Shown here: positions 7,501 through 14,615 of the stretch, piece by piece | How the letters are laid out: each line of letters opens with the position of its first letter | How positions within the stretch are numbered: position 1 is the stretch's first letter | From: Flavobacterium frigoritolerans | Lineage (GTDB): Bacteria; Bacteroidota; Bacteroidia; Flavobacteriales; Flavobacteriaceae | NCBI RefSeq assembly: GCF_025847275.1 | Contig: NZ_JAOZEV010000024.1 | Span: forward strand, 1-36,189 | DNA: 36,189 nucleotides | Direction: 5' to 3' | Notes under the pieces: generated by a model | What the model saw: only the letters and a program-made list of their open reading frames with translations | Database searches by the model: none | What the model was told of the DNA's origin: nothing | Translations under genes and position numbers: made by a program

Positions 7501-8175
7501 GAATTGATTTTAAAATCAATGGATTTTACAACAGCTGACAAACCTCATTTGCATTTTGACCTTGGCTACACACAGTATTTAAGTGTTTTTAGCCCAGATC
7601 CTGCACCAGATCAAATCGATATTTTGGTATCCTCAGATTGTGGTGTTAATTGGACTAATGTATATTCTAAAAACCAATTACAATTACAAACTGTACAACC
7701 TCCTATTCAGGACGACCCTGCTACCACACAAGCAAATGAAACAAATGATTGGAAACCTACACAGGATTCTGATTGGAGAAGCGAAACCATAGATTTAAGT
7801 GTTGTAAAAAACCAATCGAGCGTTTTAATTAAAGTAAGAAACACATCGGGTTATGGTACTCGAGTTTGGTTTGATAATTTTAAGATTAACAACAGTTCAT
7901 CATTAAATATAAAAGAGAACAAAATTGAAGGAGTTATAGTTTATCCTAATCCATCAAAAGATTTATTCACTATATATGTTCCTTCACTTGACCAAGAAGA
8001 ATATGACGCAACTGTTTACAGCGTTACTGGACAACTAATATTAAACACTACGGCATCAAAAATTAAATCGAATGCACTAACAATTGATTTATCAGAAAAA
8101 GTAAATGGTGTTTATATTTTAAAAATTAAATCGTCAAGCGGAAAAATAGCAGTAAGTAAATTAATAAAGGAATAA
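4507..8175 (+). CDS. Secreted M43-type zinc metalloprotease with three PKD/jelly-roll modules and T9SS sorting domain
   Basis: A 1222-residue secreted protein. Residues 1-21 are a signal peptide (cleavage likely after SAQ). The peptidase domain (about 60-310) carries HEFGHYFGLQH (229-239), the metzincin HExxHxxGxxH zinc site of the pappalysin (M43) family, and a Met-turn NLMDY (281-285). Three modules follow, each a PKD domain (about 334-413, 596-678, 857-938) and a beta jelly-roll of the choice-of-anchor/MAM type (about 418-590, 685-850, 945-1128). The jelly-rolls share SGYGxRxWxDN motifs. The C-terminus (about 1143-1222) is a type A T9SS sorting domain, starting VYPNPSKD and ending in KLIKE. 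It is expected to cross the outer membrane by T9SS and be released or anchored at the surface. Substrate is not deducible. It has its own upstream region and a separate gene follows. Confidence 0.92.
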   Translation: MKKNYLVILFFLGCALNASAQTIMGCGTQLSQKEQDLFRQSLPKIETAKKAGLTKRKDAAPYIIPVVFHILNDGSNIGKTFTKAQMQSRINDAIDVCNKDFNGLYPAYNTVDPRFEAVKSKMNIQFVLATVDPDGNLLETPGMNWHPDAHIVDGYDSKIYNYMYYGKNGKYYLDIVVVDEPNPSDGVYGSGHAFLPVQDVVPHVTYNHRYIGTTGGSDASFQFAKEMSHEFGHYFGLQHTFQNGCDPINDGMADTPPTTQGFGCNLSAVNSCGVIANYQNLMDYNVDCQSMFTKDQTNAMTYWLDDMAVAKYPRGFLWQNSNLASVGVISTAPIAQFTASTTAICNNKSITFKDVSLGLPTSRTWTFAGGSPATSTTANPTVTYATPGIYTVSLTATNALGNDTKTITSYIKVDQKSTINLTENFSGAFPPDGWSITNPDAGLGWEKRKDVGNGDSACMIMNNADNAVVGELDYIQLPYYNFTNGVNSQLFFDVAYTKFDDISPDVLEVEVSTDCGANWTSVYSKTHTDLQTTTTPITLPNNWIPNTAENWRKEIIDLGSYIGNPNVTIRFKNKSGYGTRIWIDNVNVAITQSATPISDFSTAVTKTNCASLVVPFKDTSTGNPTTWLWSFPGGTPTTSTAQNPIVAYNTNGTYTVSLTTTNPSGTGTSVTKSNFITVVTPTNTSYTESFEGTFPPAGWEITNLNNNLTWEKSTVAGRNSSSCMIINNADNAAGDIDEITLHPLNLSVGATDFSFDIAYAKFDADSPDLLNVLISKDCGVTWTNLYSKTHTVLETATSTDPNNWVPTSDSDWRTERISLAAFKGNSNVLIKFVNTSGYGARIWIDNLKFTFDSKEKPYSDFNITSSMICSDLPVQFSDASFGEPTSWLWSFSGGTPATSTSKNPSVIYNIPGNYDVTLVTTNAFGQGTTMSKTNAVTIKGKNTLPVTENFNDAFPQQDWQVLNLDADPITWEKRTDVGKGDSSCLVINNADAPTGMVDELILKSMDFTTADKPHLHFDLGYTQYLSVFSPDPAPDQIDILVSSDCGVNWTNVYSKNQLQLQTVQPPIQDDPATTQANETNDWKPTQDSDWRSETIDLSVVKNQSSVLIKVRNTSGYGTRVWFDNFKINNSSSLNIKENKIEGVIVYPNPSKDLFTIYVPSLDQEEYDATVYSVTGQLILNTTASKIKSNALTIDLSEKVNGVYILKIKSSSGKIAVSKLIKE

Positions 8176-8180
8176 TAAGA

Positions 8181-8298
8181 ATGTGAATCAAGAGACCAAA
8201 CAACACAACTACATATTAAGATTAAATTTAATAGGCTTTAAAAAACCATTAGATTTACATCAAAACTAAAATTTACAAATTCAACTCTTGATTCGCAT
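8181..8298. repeat. Small element bounded by 14-bp inverted repeats
   Basis: ATGTGAATCAAGAG (8181-8194) and CTCTTGATTCGCAT (8285-8298) are inverted copies matching at 13 of 14 bases. They bracket about 90 bp of AT-rich sequence just after the protease stop. It could be a miniature element or a long-range mRNA hairpin. No target-site duplication was identified. Confidence 0.35.
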
Positions 8299-8312
8299 TA
8301 ATCATTAATTTT

Positions 8313-8337
8313 ATAGCGCTATTAACCATAGCGCTAT
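8313..8337 (+). promoter_or_regulatory. Twin ATAGCGCTAT palindromes upstream of the S9 peptidase
   Basis: The 10-bp palindrome ATAGCGCTAT occurs at 8313-8322 and again at 8328-8337, separated by TAACC, 26 bp before the ATG. Each copy is self-complementary, and the pair can also fold into a 10-bp hairpin. Paired identical palindromes at this distance suggest an operator or an mRNA leader structure. Confidence 0.4.
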
Positions 8338-8363
8338 TATTAATCTAAAATTACATAAGTATA

Positions 8364-10523
8364 ATGAAAAAGCATTTTCTACTATTATTATTAATCTGCT
8401 CGAGTGTTTTTGCTCAGGAAAGCATTGATATTAATCGGTTAAACTGGCTACCAAACTCTCATTCATTTTGGGTAAATACTCAAGGAAACGTAGTTGTTTA
8501 TGATGTTGATAAACTAAACCAAAATACTACTATTTTAACTCAAGAGCAGTTAAATAATTCTGGCTTTACAGGAGAAATAGAACAACTGGTTTGGAATGAA
8601 AACAAAACTAAAGTACTGGTTTACACAAATTCTAAAAAAGTTTGGAGAGCCAACACCAAAGGAGATTATTGGTTTTTTGATCTTGCAACAGGAAAAGGAA
8701 AGCAACTTGGCACAAGCTTAGAAAAGTCATCATTAATGTTTGCTAAATTTTCTAATGATAATGAAAACGTAGCTTATGTTTCGCAACATAACATCTATCT
8801 TGAAAATTTAGTTACTGGAAAAATAACTCCTTTAACAACTGATGGAACTGATAAAATTATCAACGGTACTTTTGATTGGGTTTATGAAGAAGAACTCGCT
8901 GCTCGTGATGGTTTTAGATGGAGTCCAGATGGAAAAAGTATTTCGTTTTGGCGTGTAGATGCATCCAAAACAAAATTTCATTTAATGATTAACAATACCG
9001 ATGCACTTTATCCATTTACTGTTCCTGTAGAATATCCTAAAGCTGGCGAAAAACCATCATCAGTAAAAATTGGAGTAATCGATATAACTTCATTAAAAAC
9101 AAATTGGTTAGATATTCCGGGTGAGCCTGACAACAACTATTTGGTTCGTATGGAATGGATCAACAATCAAAACGTAATGGTCGTTCAGCTAAACAGACTT
9201 CAAAACCAAGCCTCTATTTATAAATGTGATGCAAAGTCGGGAGTAGCTAATTTAATCTACCAAGAAAAATCGGATTCATGGATTGATGTTTTTGATATCT
9301 CTTCGGGAGAATACGACGTTTTTCCTTGTCAGTTTGTAGATAATGGAAAAGCTTTTCTATGGAGTTCAGATGCTGATGGTTGGATGCATGTTTATAAAAT
9401 TAGTGCCGATGGTAAAAAGAAAGAATTAATTACTACCGAAAAATTTGACGCTTATTATAAGGCATACAATCAGGAGACAAATTCTATCTATTATATTGCC
9501 AGTCCTACAGACGCAACACAACGTTATTTGTATGAGACCAATTTGAATACTAAGAAAACAAAACGCATTACTCCAAAAGAATTTGAAGGAACAAATGAAT
9601 ACCGTTTTTCTACAGATGGCAAATATGCCAAACATACCAATTCTAATATTAATCGTGAATACAATACACGCTTGGTAGCTTTACCAAGTCATAAAAAAAT
9701 ATTACCTCAAACAGCCGATTCATTTTCGGCTCCACAGCGTGATTATTCATTAGAGAAATTTAAAGTTACCACTGTTGATGGTGTCGAAATAGATGGAATA
9801 ATGGCTAAACCATTAAATTTTGATCCTGCTAAAAAATATCCTGTGTTCTTTTATGTCTATGGAGAACCAATGGCGTCTGTAGCAAATGATGAACCCTATT
9901 TTTATCCGTATATCGCCTATCTAATTCCTGAAGGATATATAGGAATTGCAATGGATAACCGAGGAACTCCCGTAATGAAAGGTACAAAATGGAGAAAATC
10001 GATTTATAAAAACATCGGAATCATTAATACTCGTGATCAAGCCATGGCGGCCAAAGAAGTATTAAAATGGAAATTTATTGATACCGATAGAGTTGCTATT
10101 CACGGATGGAGCGGTGGTGGAGCGGTAACATTAAATTTAATGTTTCAATATCCTGATATTTACAAAACAGGAATTGCAGTTGCTGCTGTAACCGACCAGC
10201 ATTTTTATGACAACATATATACTGAAAGATATATGGGATTACCAAGCGAAAACGAAGCAACTTATATTAAAGCCTCGCCAGTAACTCATGCTAAAAACCT
10301 TCAAGGAAACTTATTATACATTCATGGAACTGGCGATGATAACGTGCATTATAAAAACGCCGAAGTTTTAATTAACGAATTGGTTAAATATGATAAGATG
10401 TTTGACCTAATGATTTATCCAAACCGTTCACATAGTATTCACGAAGGAGAAGGAACAGGAAAACACCTTGTAGATACCTTTATGAAATACATAAGAGAAA
10501 ATTCTCCTCCGGGAGCAAAATAA
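8364..10523 (+). CDS. Secreted dipeptidyl-peptidase-IV-like S9 serine peptidase
   Basis: A 719-residue protein with a signal peptide (1-17, cut after VFA). An N-terminal beta-propeller domain (about 70-440) contains DWVYEEE (171-177), the Glu-Glu pair that in DPP-IV holds the substrate amino terminus. The C-terminal alpha/beta-hydrolase domain (about 465-712) has the DNRGTP motif (531-536) and Ser583 in GWSGGG. Asp658 lies in HGTGDDNVH and His690 in NRSH, completing the triad. The expected activity is release of Xaa-Pro or Xaa-Ala dipeptides from peptides in the periplasm. The residue after the nucleophile is Gly rather than the Tyr of human DPP-IV, a variant that I believe is common in Bacteroidetes members. 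It follows a secreted endopeptidase gene, which fits stepwise protein digestion. Confidence 0.92.
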   Translation: MKKHFLLLLLICSSVFAQESIDINRLNWLPNSHSFWVNTQGNVVVYDVDKLNQNTTILTQEQLNNSGFTGEIEQLVWNENKTKVLVYTNSKKVWRANTKGDYWFFDLATGKGKQLGTSLEKSSLMFAKFSNDNENVAYVSQHNIYLENLVTGKITPLTTDGTDKIINGTFDWVYEEELAARDGFRWSPDGKSISFWRVDASKTKFHLMINNTDALYPFTVPVEYPKAGEKPSSVKIGVIDITSLKTNWLDIPGEPDNNYLVRMEWINNQNVMVVQLNRLQNQASIYKCDAKSGVANLIYQEKSDSWIDVFDISSGEYDVFPCQFVDNGKAFLWSSDADGWMHVYKISADGKKKELITTEKFDAYYKAYNQETNSIYYIASPTDATQRYLYETNLNTKKTKRITPKEFEGTNEYRFSTDGKYAKHTNSNINREYNTRLVALPSHKKILPQTADSFSAPQRDYSLEKFKVTTVDGVEIDGIMAKPLNFDPAKKYPVFFYVYGEPMASVANDEPYFYPYIAYLIPEGYIGIAMDNRGTPVMKGTKWRKSIYKNIGIINTRDQAMAAKEVLKWKFIDTDRVAIHGWSGGGAVTLNLMFQYPDIYKTGIAVAAVTDQHFYDNIYTERYMGLPSENEATYIKASPVTHAKNLQGNLLYIHGTGDDNVHYKNAEVLINELVKYDKMFDLMIYPNRSHSIHEGEGTGKHLVDTFMKYIRENSPPGAK

Positions 10524-10606
10524 TATAAAGACATTTTAACTTGTCATATTTCTCAGTCTTGTCATTCTTAGGAATGGTGGGGCTGAGTTTTTTTTTGTTC
10601 TGAGCG

Positions 10607-10638
10607 ACTAAGGTTCTGAGATACTGAGGTTCTGAGAT
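10607..10638 (+). repeat. Two tandem 16-bp units
   Basis: ACTAAGGTTCTGAGAT (10607-10622) is followed directly by ACTGAGGTTCTGAGAT (10623-10638), with one difference. Similar AGCCTCAGAACCTTA-type sequence, in reverse orientation, appears at about 25318-25333. Confidence 0.6.
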
Positions 10639-10775
10639 AAAACTTAACCGCAATAAAATCACGATATTGTCTTTCTGAGCGGAGTCGAAGAACCACAAAA
10701 TTACTCGACAATAAAAAAACTCCCTATTAATTCCTTGCAGAGATTCTTCCTTACTTAAAATGACTTTACGTGTGT

Positions 10776-10812
10776 TTATCTTTGTCAAAGTTTAAAACTT
10801 TGACAAAGATAA
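10776..10812. repeat. 37-bp perfect palindrome built on TTTGTCAAAG
   Basis: Arms TTATCTTTGTCAAAGTTT (10776-10793) and AAACTTTGACAAAGATAA (10795-10812) are exact complements around a single central A at 10794. Related arms occur at 24361-24500 and 25029-25063. ACTCCGTAA-type sequence lies beside the copies at 10825-10835 and 24362-24370. This is a dispersed intergenic repeat family. Confidence 0.75.
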
Positions 10813-10939
10813 TTCACTTAGTTTACGGAGTTTTATCATAAGATTTCTCATCCCTCTGAATGACACATTTGAAGAAATTATTGATAAATATTTATATATT
10901 AGCTGAAGAAATAGATCCCTCGAATATAAAACTATTATC

Positions 10940-11317
10940 ATGCTTCAAAGAGAAAAAACAATTCAAAACTACATTGATGGTTATAATCAATTTGATATTG
11001 ACAAAATGATTTCAGACTTTGATGAAGCCGTCATTTTTGAGAATATTCAAGGTGGCGAAACAAATATGTTGCTAACTGGTTTAACATCTTTTAAACAGCA
11101 AGCAGAGCAGGCAAAAACGTATTTCTCAAGTCGGATGCAAACCATAACGTCTTTTAAACATTTAGAAAATGAAACCGAAATAGTAATTAACTACTTTGCT
11201 ATTCTAGGAATGGACTTTCCTAATGGACTCAAAAAAGGGCAAGAACTGAATTTAAAAGGGAAATCAATCTTTGAATTTTCTGGGGACAAAATTTCTAAAT
11301 TAACAGACATAAGCTAA
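10940..11317 (+). CDS. NTF2/SnoaL-like small protein
   Basis: A 125-residue cytoplasmic protein whose N-terminus reads TIQNYIDGYNQFDIDKMISD (8-27), the helix-then-acidic start typical of NTF2-like (SnoaL-like) cone folds. The rest alternates strands and ends in a characteristic GKSIFEFSGDKISKLTD (about 107-123). These domains bind or isomerise small hydrophobic ligands, or act as orphan stress proteins. No catalytic dyad can be assigned from sequence alone. The acetyltransferase gene starts 7 bp after its stop, so the two are likely co-transcribed. Confidence 0.75.
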   Translation: MLQREKTIQNYIDGYNQFDIDKMISDFDEAVIFENIQGGETNMLLTGLTSFKQQAEQAKTYFSSRMQTITSFKHLENETEIVINYFAILGMDFPNGLKKGQELNLKGKSIFEFSGDKISKLTDIS

Positions 11318-11324
11318 TCCAATC

Positions 11325-11861
11325 ATGACCATAACGATAGATCAAAACCTAAAACTGGAGTTAATTAATGAAAATCATGCACAGCCAATCTTTGATCTTG
11401 TTGATGCAAACAGAACGCATTTAAGAAAATGGTTGCCTTTTGTAGACAGAATGCAAACCGTTGAATTTGCAGGAAATTTTGTAAAAGGAACTATGCAACG
11501 AAACAACGACGGAAACGAATATGCTTTTGTTATTATTGATAATGAAAAAGTAATTGGAAGAATCGGTATTTATAAAATTGATAATCAGAATAAAATTGGA
11601 GAAATCGGATATTGGCTTGCCGAAAACGTACAAGGAAAAGGGATTATAACTAAATCCTGTAAAGCGATTATTGACTTTAGTTTTTCAGCTTTGCAATTAA
11701 ATCGAATTGAAATAAAATGCGGGACCGAAAACTTTAAAAGCAAAATAATCCCAGAAAAACTTAACTTTACCCAAGAAGGCATTATTCGCCAAGGAGAATT
11801 ACTTTATGAGCAATTTATTGACTTGAATTTATATTCTCTTCTTAAATCCGACATTGAGTAA
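11325..11861 (+). CDS. RimJ/RimL-type GNAT N-acetyltransferase
   Basis: A 178-residue protein of the usual length for RimJ/RimL-type GNATs, which transfer acetyl from acetyl-CoA to amino termini or small amines. The N-terminal NRTHLRKWLPF (29-39), the strand pair GEIGYWLAENVQGKGI (about 91-106, containing the acetyl-CoA-binding Q/R-x-x-G-x-G/A region) and the NRIEIKCGTEN...IPEKLNFTQEG segment (about 126-151) are all family landmarks. The pyrophosphate loop reads VQGKGI. It is downstream of the NTF2-like gene with a 7-bp gap. The substrate is unknown; both ribosomal-protein and antibiotic acetylation occur in relatives. Confidence 0.85.
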   Translation: MTITIDQNLKLELINENHAQPIFDLVDANRTHLRKWLPFVDRMQTVEFAGNFVKGTMQRNNDGNEYAFVIIDNEKVIGRIGIYKIDNQNKIGEIGYWLAENVQGKGIITKSCKAIIDFSFSALQLNRIEIKCGTENFKSKIIPEKLNFTQEGIIRQGELLYEQFIDLNLYSLLKSDIE

Positions 11862-11896
11862 AATCCCGAAGTACATCCAAAAACAAAATTCATAAA

Positions 11897-12460
11897 ATGA
11901 AAAATATAAAATTCACAAAACTCATTCTTCTTTTTGGCCTAATCACATTAGTTTCTTGTAGTAGCGGACCAGAAACAATCGATGAATTTGCTGAAGAAAT
12001 TACAAACAACATTAAAAATAAAGATTCCGAAGGATTGTATTCTTTATTTTTATCCCCAAAAGAAAATGCATCGTATGGTTTTGCAAGTGCTACAATTACG
12101 CCAGAAGAATCTTCGAAACTAAAATCGAGCGAAGATTTAATGAAGCTGATTATACGAAAGGGAACTCAAAAAAAGCCGGATGATATTAAACGTATCGATA
12201 AATTCATTTCAGAAGCACATACTTTATTTGATTGGAATCAAATAAAATCTATAAAAACAGAATCAACTTTAGTAACTTCTAAAAAAGTGAAGACTGTAAG
12301 AAACAAAGTAATGGTCGATGCTGATACTTATGATTTAAAGATAATAATCGAATTAAACGACAACAAAACATATCGCCTAAAAGTTAACAAAGCAATGAAA
12401 GTGAATAATCGTTGGGTAATCTTCCCTATGAATGGTTTTGGGATTGAAATTGAGAAATAA
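11897..12460 (+). CDS. Hypothetical lipoprotein
   Basis: A 187-residue protein with a lipoprotein signal peptide. The positive N-terminus and hydrophobic core run to LVSC with the lipidated Cys at 21, followed by SSGPE. The mature part is hydrophilic and Lys-rich and ends in a strand-rich segment (KTYRLKVNKAMKVNNRWVIF, about 156-175) of the type seen in NTF2-like or DUF4878-like periplasmic lipoproteins. Family membership is not certain. It sits 35 bp after the acetyltransferase gene and may be read from the same transcript. Confidence 0.75.
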   Translation: MKNIKFTKLILLFGLITLVSCSSGPETIDEFAEEITNNIKNKDSEGLYSLFLSPKENASYGFASATITPEESSKLKSSEDLMKLIIRKGTQKKPDDIKRIDKFISEAHTLFDWNQIKSIKTESTLVTSKKVKTVRNKVMVDADTYDLKIIIELNDNKTYRLKVNKAMKVNNRWVIFPMNGFGIEIEK

Positions 12461-12524
12461 ATAAACTTCTTTTTAATTCCTATTTTCGCTGAATAAAATT
12501 CACTACGAATACCAAACAAAATAA

Positions 12525-13445
12525 ATGAAAGCGAAAAAAGAGGAAGATATAAAAACCTATGATTCCAAAGGTTTCCGGGATAAATTTTTCGAATCAGAAA
12601 ATACAATATCCCATTTTTTCAAATCTAATTCAGAACATTTTTTTTGCTTAAAAATTGAGGATATCAATCAATTAAAAGATACAATTCCACCCTCAAAACA
12701 CATTTGTCATACGCTAGTTTTTATTACATCTGGAGTTCATAAAATGAAAGTAGGATTTGAAGAATATACTACTGAATCAAATGAAATGATAATAATTCCA
12801 GCTGGTCAAATTTTCTCGATAAAATCTATAGACAAAGAGACTACAGGCATCATTTGTCAGTTTCATCAGGAAATTCTAATCGGGAAATATGGCAATCGGG
12901 AAATGCTAAATGACTTTGAATTTTTAAAAATTTGGGGAAATCCGCACGTAAGCTTCCAAAACCGAGAAGCTGAATTTATTTTGAATTTACTAAGTCGGCT
13001 ACATATCGAATATTCTGAAACAGGTTGTATTAATCTAGATATCATACAGCCTTACATAATCACTTTACTGAGTGAGATTAATAAAAACTCTATAAAGACC
13101 AATAAAAACATTACAGCTGCAACTACACTTACAACTAAGTTTAAGGAGCTTATTTATACGCATATAAAAACCCAACATCAGGTGAGCTATTATGCCTCAA
13201 TTCTGAATGTCACTCCAAATCATTTAAACAAATCTATAAAATCTGTTACAGGAAAATCGCCTACAAAATGGATAGACGAAACAATCCTACTAGAAGCCAA
13301 ATACTTATTATACCAGACCAATCTTACGATTAACGAAATTGCCATACAAGTAGGTCATTATGATCAATCCTATTTTAGTCGTATCTTCAAAAAACATGAA
13401 GGCGTCACTCCTATTGAGTACCGAAAAATGATTGATAAATCCTAA
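12525..13445 (+). CDS. AraC-family transcriptional regulator
   Basis: A 306-residue protein. The N-terminal half (about 35-170) looks like an AraC sensory cupin domain, with SGVHKMKVGFEEY and IIIPAGQIFSI strands (about 69-102). The C-terminal 100 residues hold the two helix-turn-helices. The first is YYASILNVTPNHLNKSIKSV. The second is INEIAIQVGHYDQSYFSRIF followed by KKHEGVTPIEYRK, the AraC signature. It probably responds to a small ligand. Its target is unknown; AraC regulators often control an adjacent gene, here the lipoprotein upstream or the small genes downstream. A near-consensus -7 sequence, TATTTTCG, lies about 40 bp upstream, suggesting an independent promoter. Confidence 0.9.
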   Translation: MKAKKEEDIKTYDSKGFRDKFFESENTISHFFKSNSEHFFCLKIEDINQLKDTIPPSKHICHTLVFITSGVHKMKVGFEEYTTESNEMIIIPAGQIFSIKSIDKETTGIICQFHQEILIGKYGNREMLNDFEFLKIWGNPHVSFQNREAEFILNLLSRLHIEYSETGCINLDIIQPYIITLLSEINKNSIKTNKNITAATTLTTKFKELIYTHIKTQHQVSYYASILNVTPNHLNKSIKSVTGKSPTKWIDETILLEAKYLLYQTNLTINEIAIQVGHYDQSYFSRIFKKHEGVTPIEYRKMIDKS

Positions 13446-13514
13446 CTCTTGCTTATTGAATCCTAATAGGATTGTCTCTTTATTATTGACATTTGCAAAC
13501 TAAAAAAGCAAATA

Positions 13515-13715
13515 ATGATTTACGTTTTCAAAACTTCGGTAAACACAGAATCGAAATTAGAATCGGCTACAACAATCCTTAACGAATTATTACCAGACGC
13601 AATGTGGAATTTTGACCTTGAAGATTGGGACAACATTTTAAGAATTGATAGTGAAGCCGATATAGTCGAAATGATACTAAACAATCCCGTTTTCGATTGT
13701 ATCGAATTAGAATAA
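13515..13715 (+). CDS. Small acidic hypothetical protein
   Basis: A 66-residue protein (starts MIYVFKTSVNTES, ends DCIELE) with a strand-helix-strand-helix pattern that suggests a ferredoxin-like fold similar to small heavy-metal-associated or ACT-like domains, but no CxxC metal motif is present. It lies 69 bp after the AraC gene and 41 bp before the pentapeptide-repeat gene. A 15-bp inverted repeat (AATCCTA-A-TAGGATT, 13459-13473) lies just upstream and may be regulatory. No function can be assigned. Confidence 0.65.
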   Translation: MIYVFKTSVNTESKLESATTILNELLPDAMWNFDLEDWDNILRIDSEADIVEMILNNPVFDCIELE

Positions 13716-13756
13716 ATATCGCATTTGCAACAACTAACTTTCATCATCAATTTACT

Positions 13757-14329
13757 ATGGACACATTACTTCATCAAGGCAAAACATTTGAAAACATCGA
13801 TTACTCAGAAAAGAAATTAGCTGATTTAGAATTTTTCAATTGCGATTTTGTAAACTGTAACTTTTCTAAAAGCGATTTAGGCAATAATGACTTTATTGAC
13901 TGCAACTTTAAGAACTGTAATTTCTCTTTGGCAACATTACGAAACACAGGATTGAAAAACATTAAATTTACTGATTGCAAATTAATGGGCTTAGACTTTA
14001 GTTATAGTAATGCTTTTTTATTCTCGATGAACTTTCAGGGGTGCATTTTGGACTACTCGACTTTTTTACAAAGAAAATTAAAGAAAACAAACTTCTTCGA
14101 TTGTTCACTAAAAGATGTAGATTTCTCCGAAGCCGATTTAACTCAGGCTGTATTTAAAAACTGTGATCTTTCCAACGCAACATTTGTGCGAAGTATTCTT
14201 GAGAAAGCTGATTTTCGTACTGCAAAAAATTATTCTTTCGATCCCGAGGATAACAGAGTTAAAAACGCGAAATTTTCACGTCTGGAACTTGCTGGATTAT
14301 TAGAGAAATTTAATCTTGATATTGAGTAG
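13757..14329 (+). CDS. Pentapeptide-repeat protein
   Basis: A 190-residue protein made largely of A/C/S/T-D/N-L/F-x-x repeats, as in FFNCDFVNCNFSKSDLGNND, forming the right-handed quadrilateral beta-helix of the pentapeptide-repeat family. Similar lengths occur among Qnr-like and McbG-like proteins that mimic DNA and protect gyrase. That role is not proven here, and most members are uncharacterised. The frame can be opened 20 codons earlier (13697), but those residues do not fit the repeat and would overlap the preceding gene, so the ATG at 13757 was chosen. No signal peptide is seen. Confidence 0.85.
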   Translation: MDTLLHQGKTFENIDYSEKKLADLEFFNCDFVNCNFSKSDLGNNDFIDCNFKNCNFSLATLRNTGLKNIKFTDCKLMGLDFSYSNAFLFSMNFQGCILDYSTFLQRKLKKTNFFDCSLKDVDFSEADLTQAVFKNCDLSNATFVRSILEKADFRTAKNYSFDPEDNRVKNAKFSRLELAGLLEKFNLDIE

Positions 14330-14387
14330 TTACTATAAAACATAGCATCAGTTAATCATTAGAGTTTAACCCGTTACTTAGAATTAT

Positions 14388-14522
14388 TTAACACATAGAA
14401 ACATAGTTTTTTAGCTAAAAATAAGGCGTTTCACTTATTTAAAGTATAGCTAGCTATGCGAAAGAAATGTATTTTTTTTTGTATTCTTTTTTACACATAA
14501 AATCTATGTTTCTATATGTTTA
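14388..14522. repeat. 135-bp MITE-like element with 18-19-bp terminal inverted repeats
   Basis: TTAACACATAGAAACATAG (14388-14406) and its near-complement CTATGTTTCTATATGTTTAA (about 14504-14522) bound about 97 bp. The interior holds a TAGCTAGCTA palindrome (about 14447-14456) and an AAATAAG...CTTATTT short inverted repeat. It has no coding capacity. The layout resembles a non-autonomous miniature transposable element. I recall similar CATAGAAACATAG ends elsewhere in Flavobacterium, but have not checked. Confidence 0.55.
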
Positions 14523-14585
14523 ATCGAGGTTTTATGAATTACAACCAACGGATTAGAGTTTAATATATTTCTTGACTTTAATTCC

Positions 14586-14593
14586 TATTTTTG
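14586..14593 (+). promoter_or_regulatory. Candidate -7 box for the 176-residue hypothetical gene
   Basis: TATTTTTG matches TAnnTTTG and lies 22 bp before the ATG at 14616. The nearest TTG (14572-14574) is only 11 bp upstream, too close for a normal -33. Confidence 0.35.
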
Positions 14594-14615
14594 TTTAGCA
14601 CAAAAAAATCCAAAA

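Larger units (their letters stand above)
10524..10939. other. Repeat-rich non-coding stretch after the S9 peptidase
   Basis: No believable gene. From left to right it holds a short CATTC/GAATG hairpin (about 10563-10576), a T-run (10578-10586), two tandem 16-bp units (10607-10638) and a TCTGAGCGGAGTCGAAGAAC segment (about 10674-10693) of a type I recall as widespread between Flavobacterium genes. A 37-bp near-perfect palindrome (10776-10812) follows, then sequence with no further signal up to the next gene at 10940. Confidence 0.6.

Noticed and set aside
4710..7541. Several minus-strand ORFs of 75-98 residues inside the metalloprotease gene
   Set aside because: They are antisense shadows of a long, well-supported gene with signal peptide, active site and sorting domain. 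None has a recognisable motif.
10480..10788. 102-residue minus-strand ORF after the S9 peptidase
   Set aside because: It overlaps the 3' end of that gene and consists of intergenic repeat sequence, with no domain seen.
11325..11861. Antibiotic-resistance acetyltransferase
   Set aside because: Only the general RimJ/RimL fold can be seen; nothing in the sequence points to a drug substrate.
13697..13756. N-terminal extension of the pentapeptide-repeat protein that overlaps the previous gene
   Set aside because: The added residues do not fit the repeat, and a clear ATG at 13757 gives a normal start.
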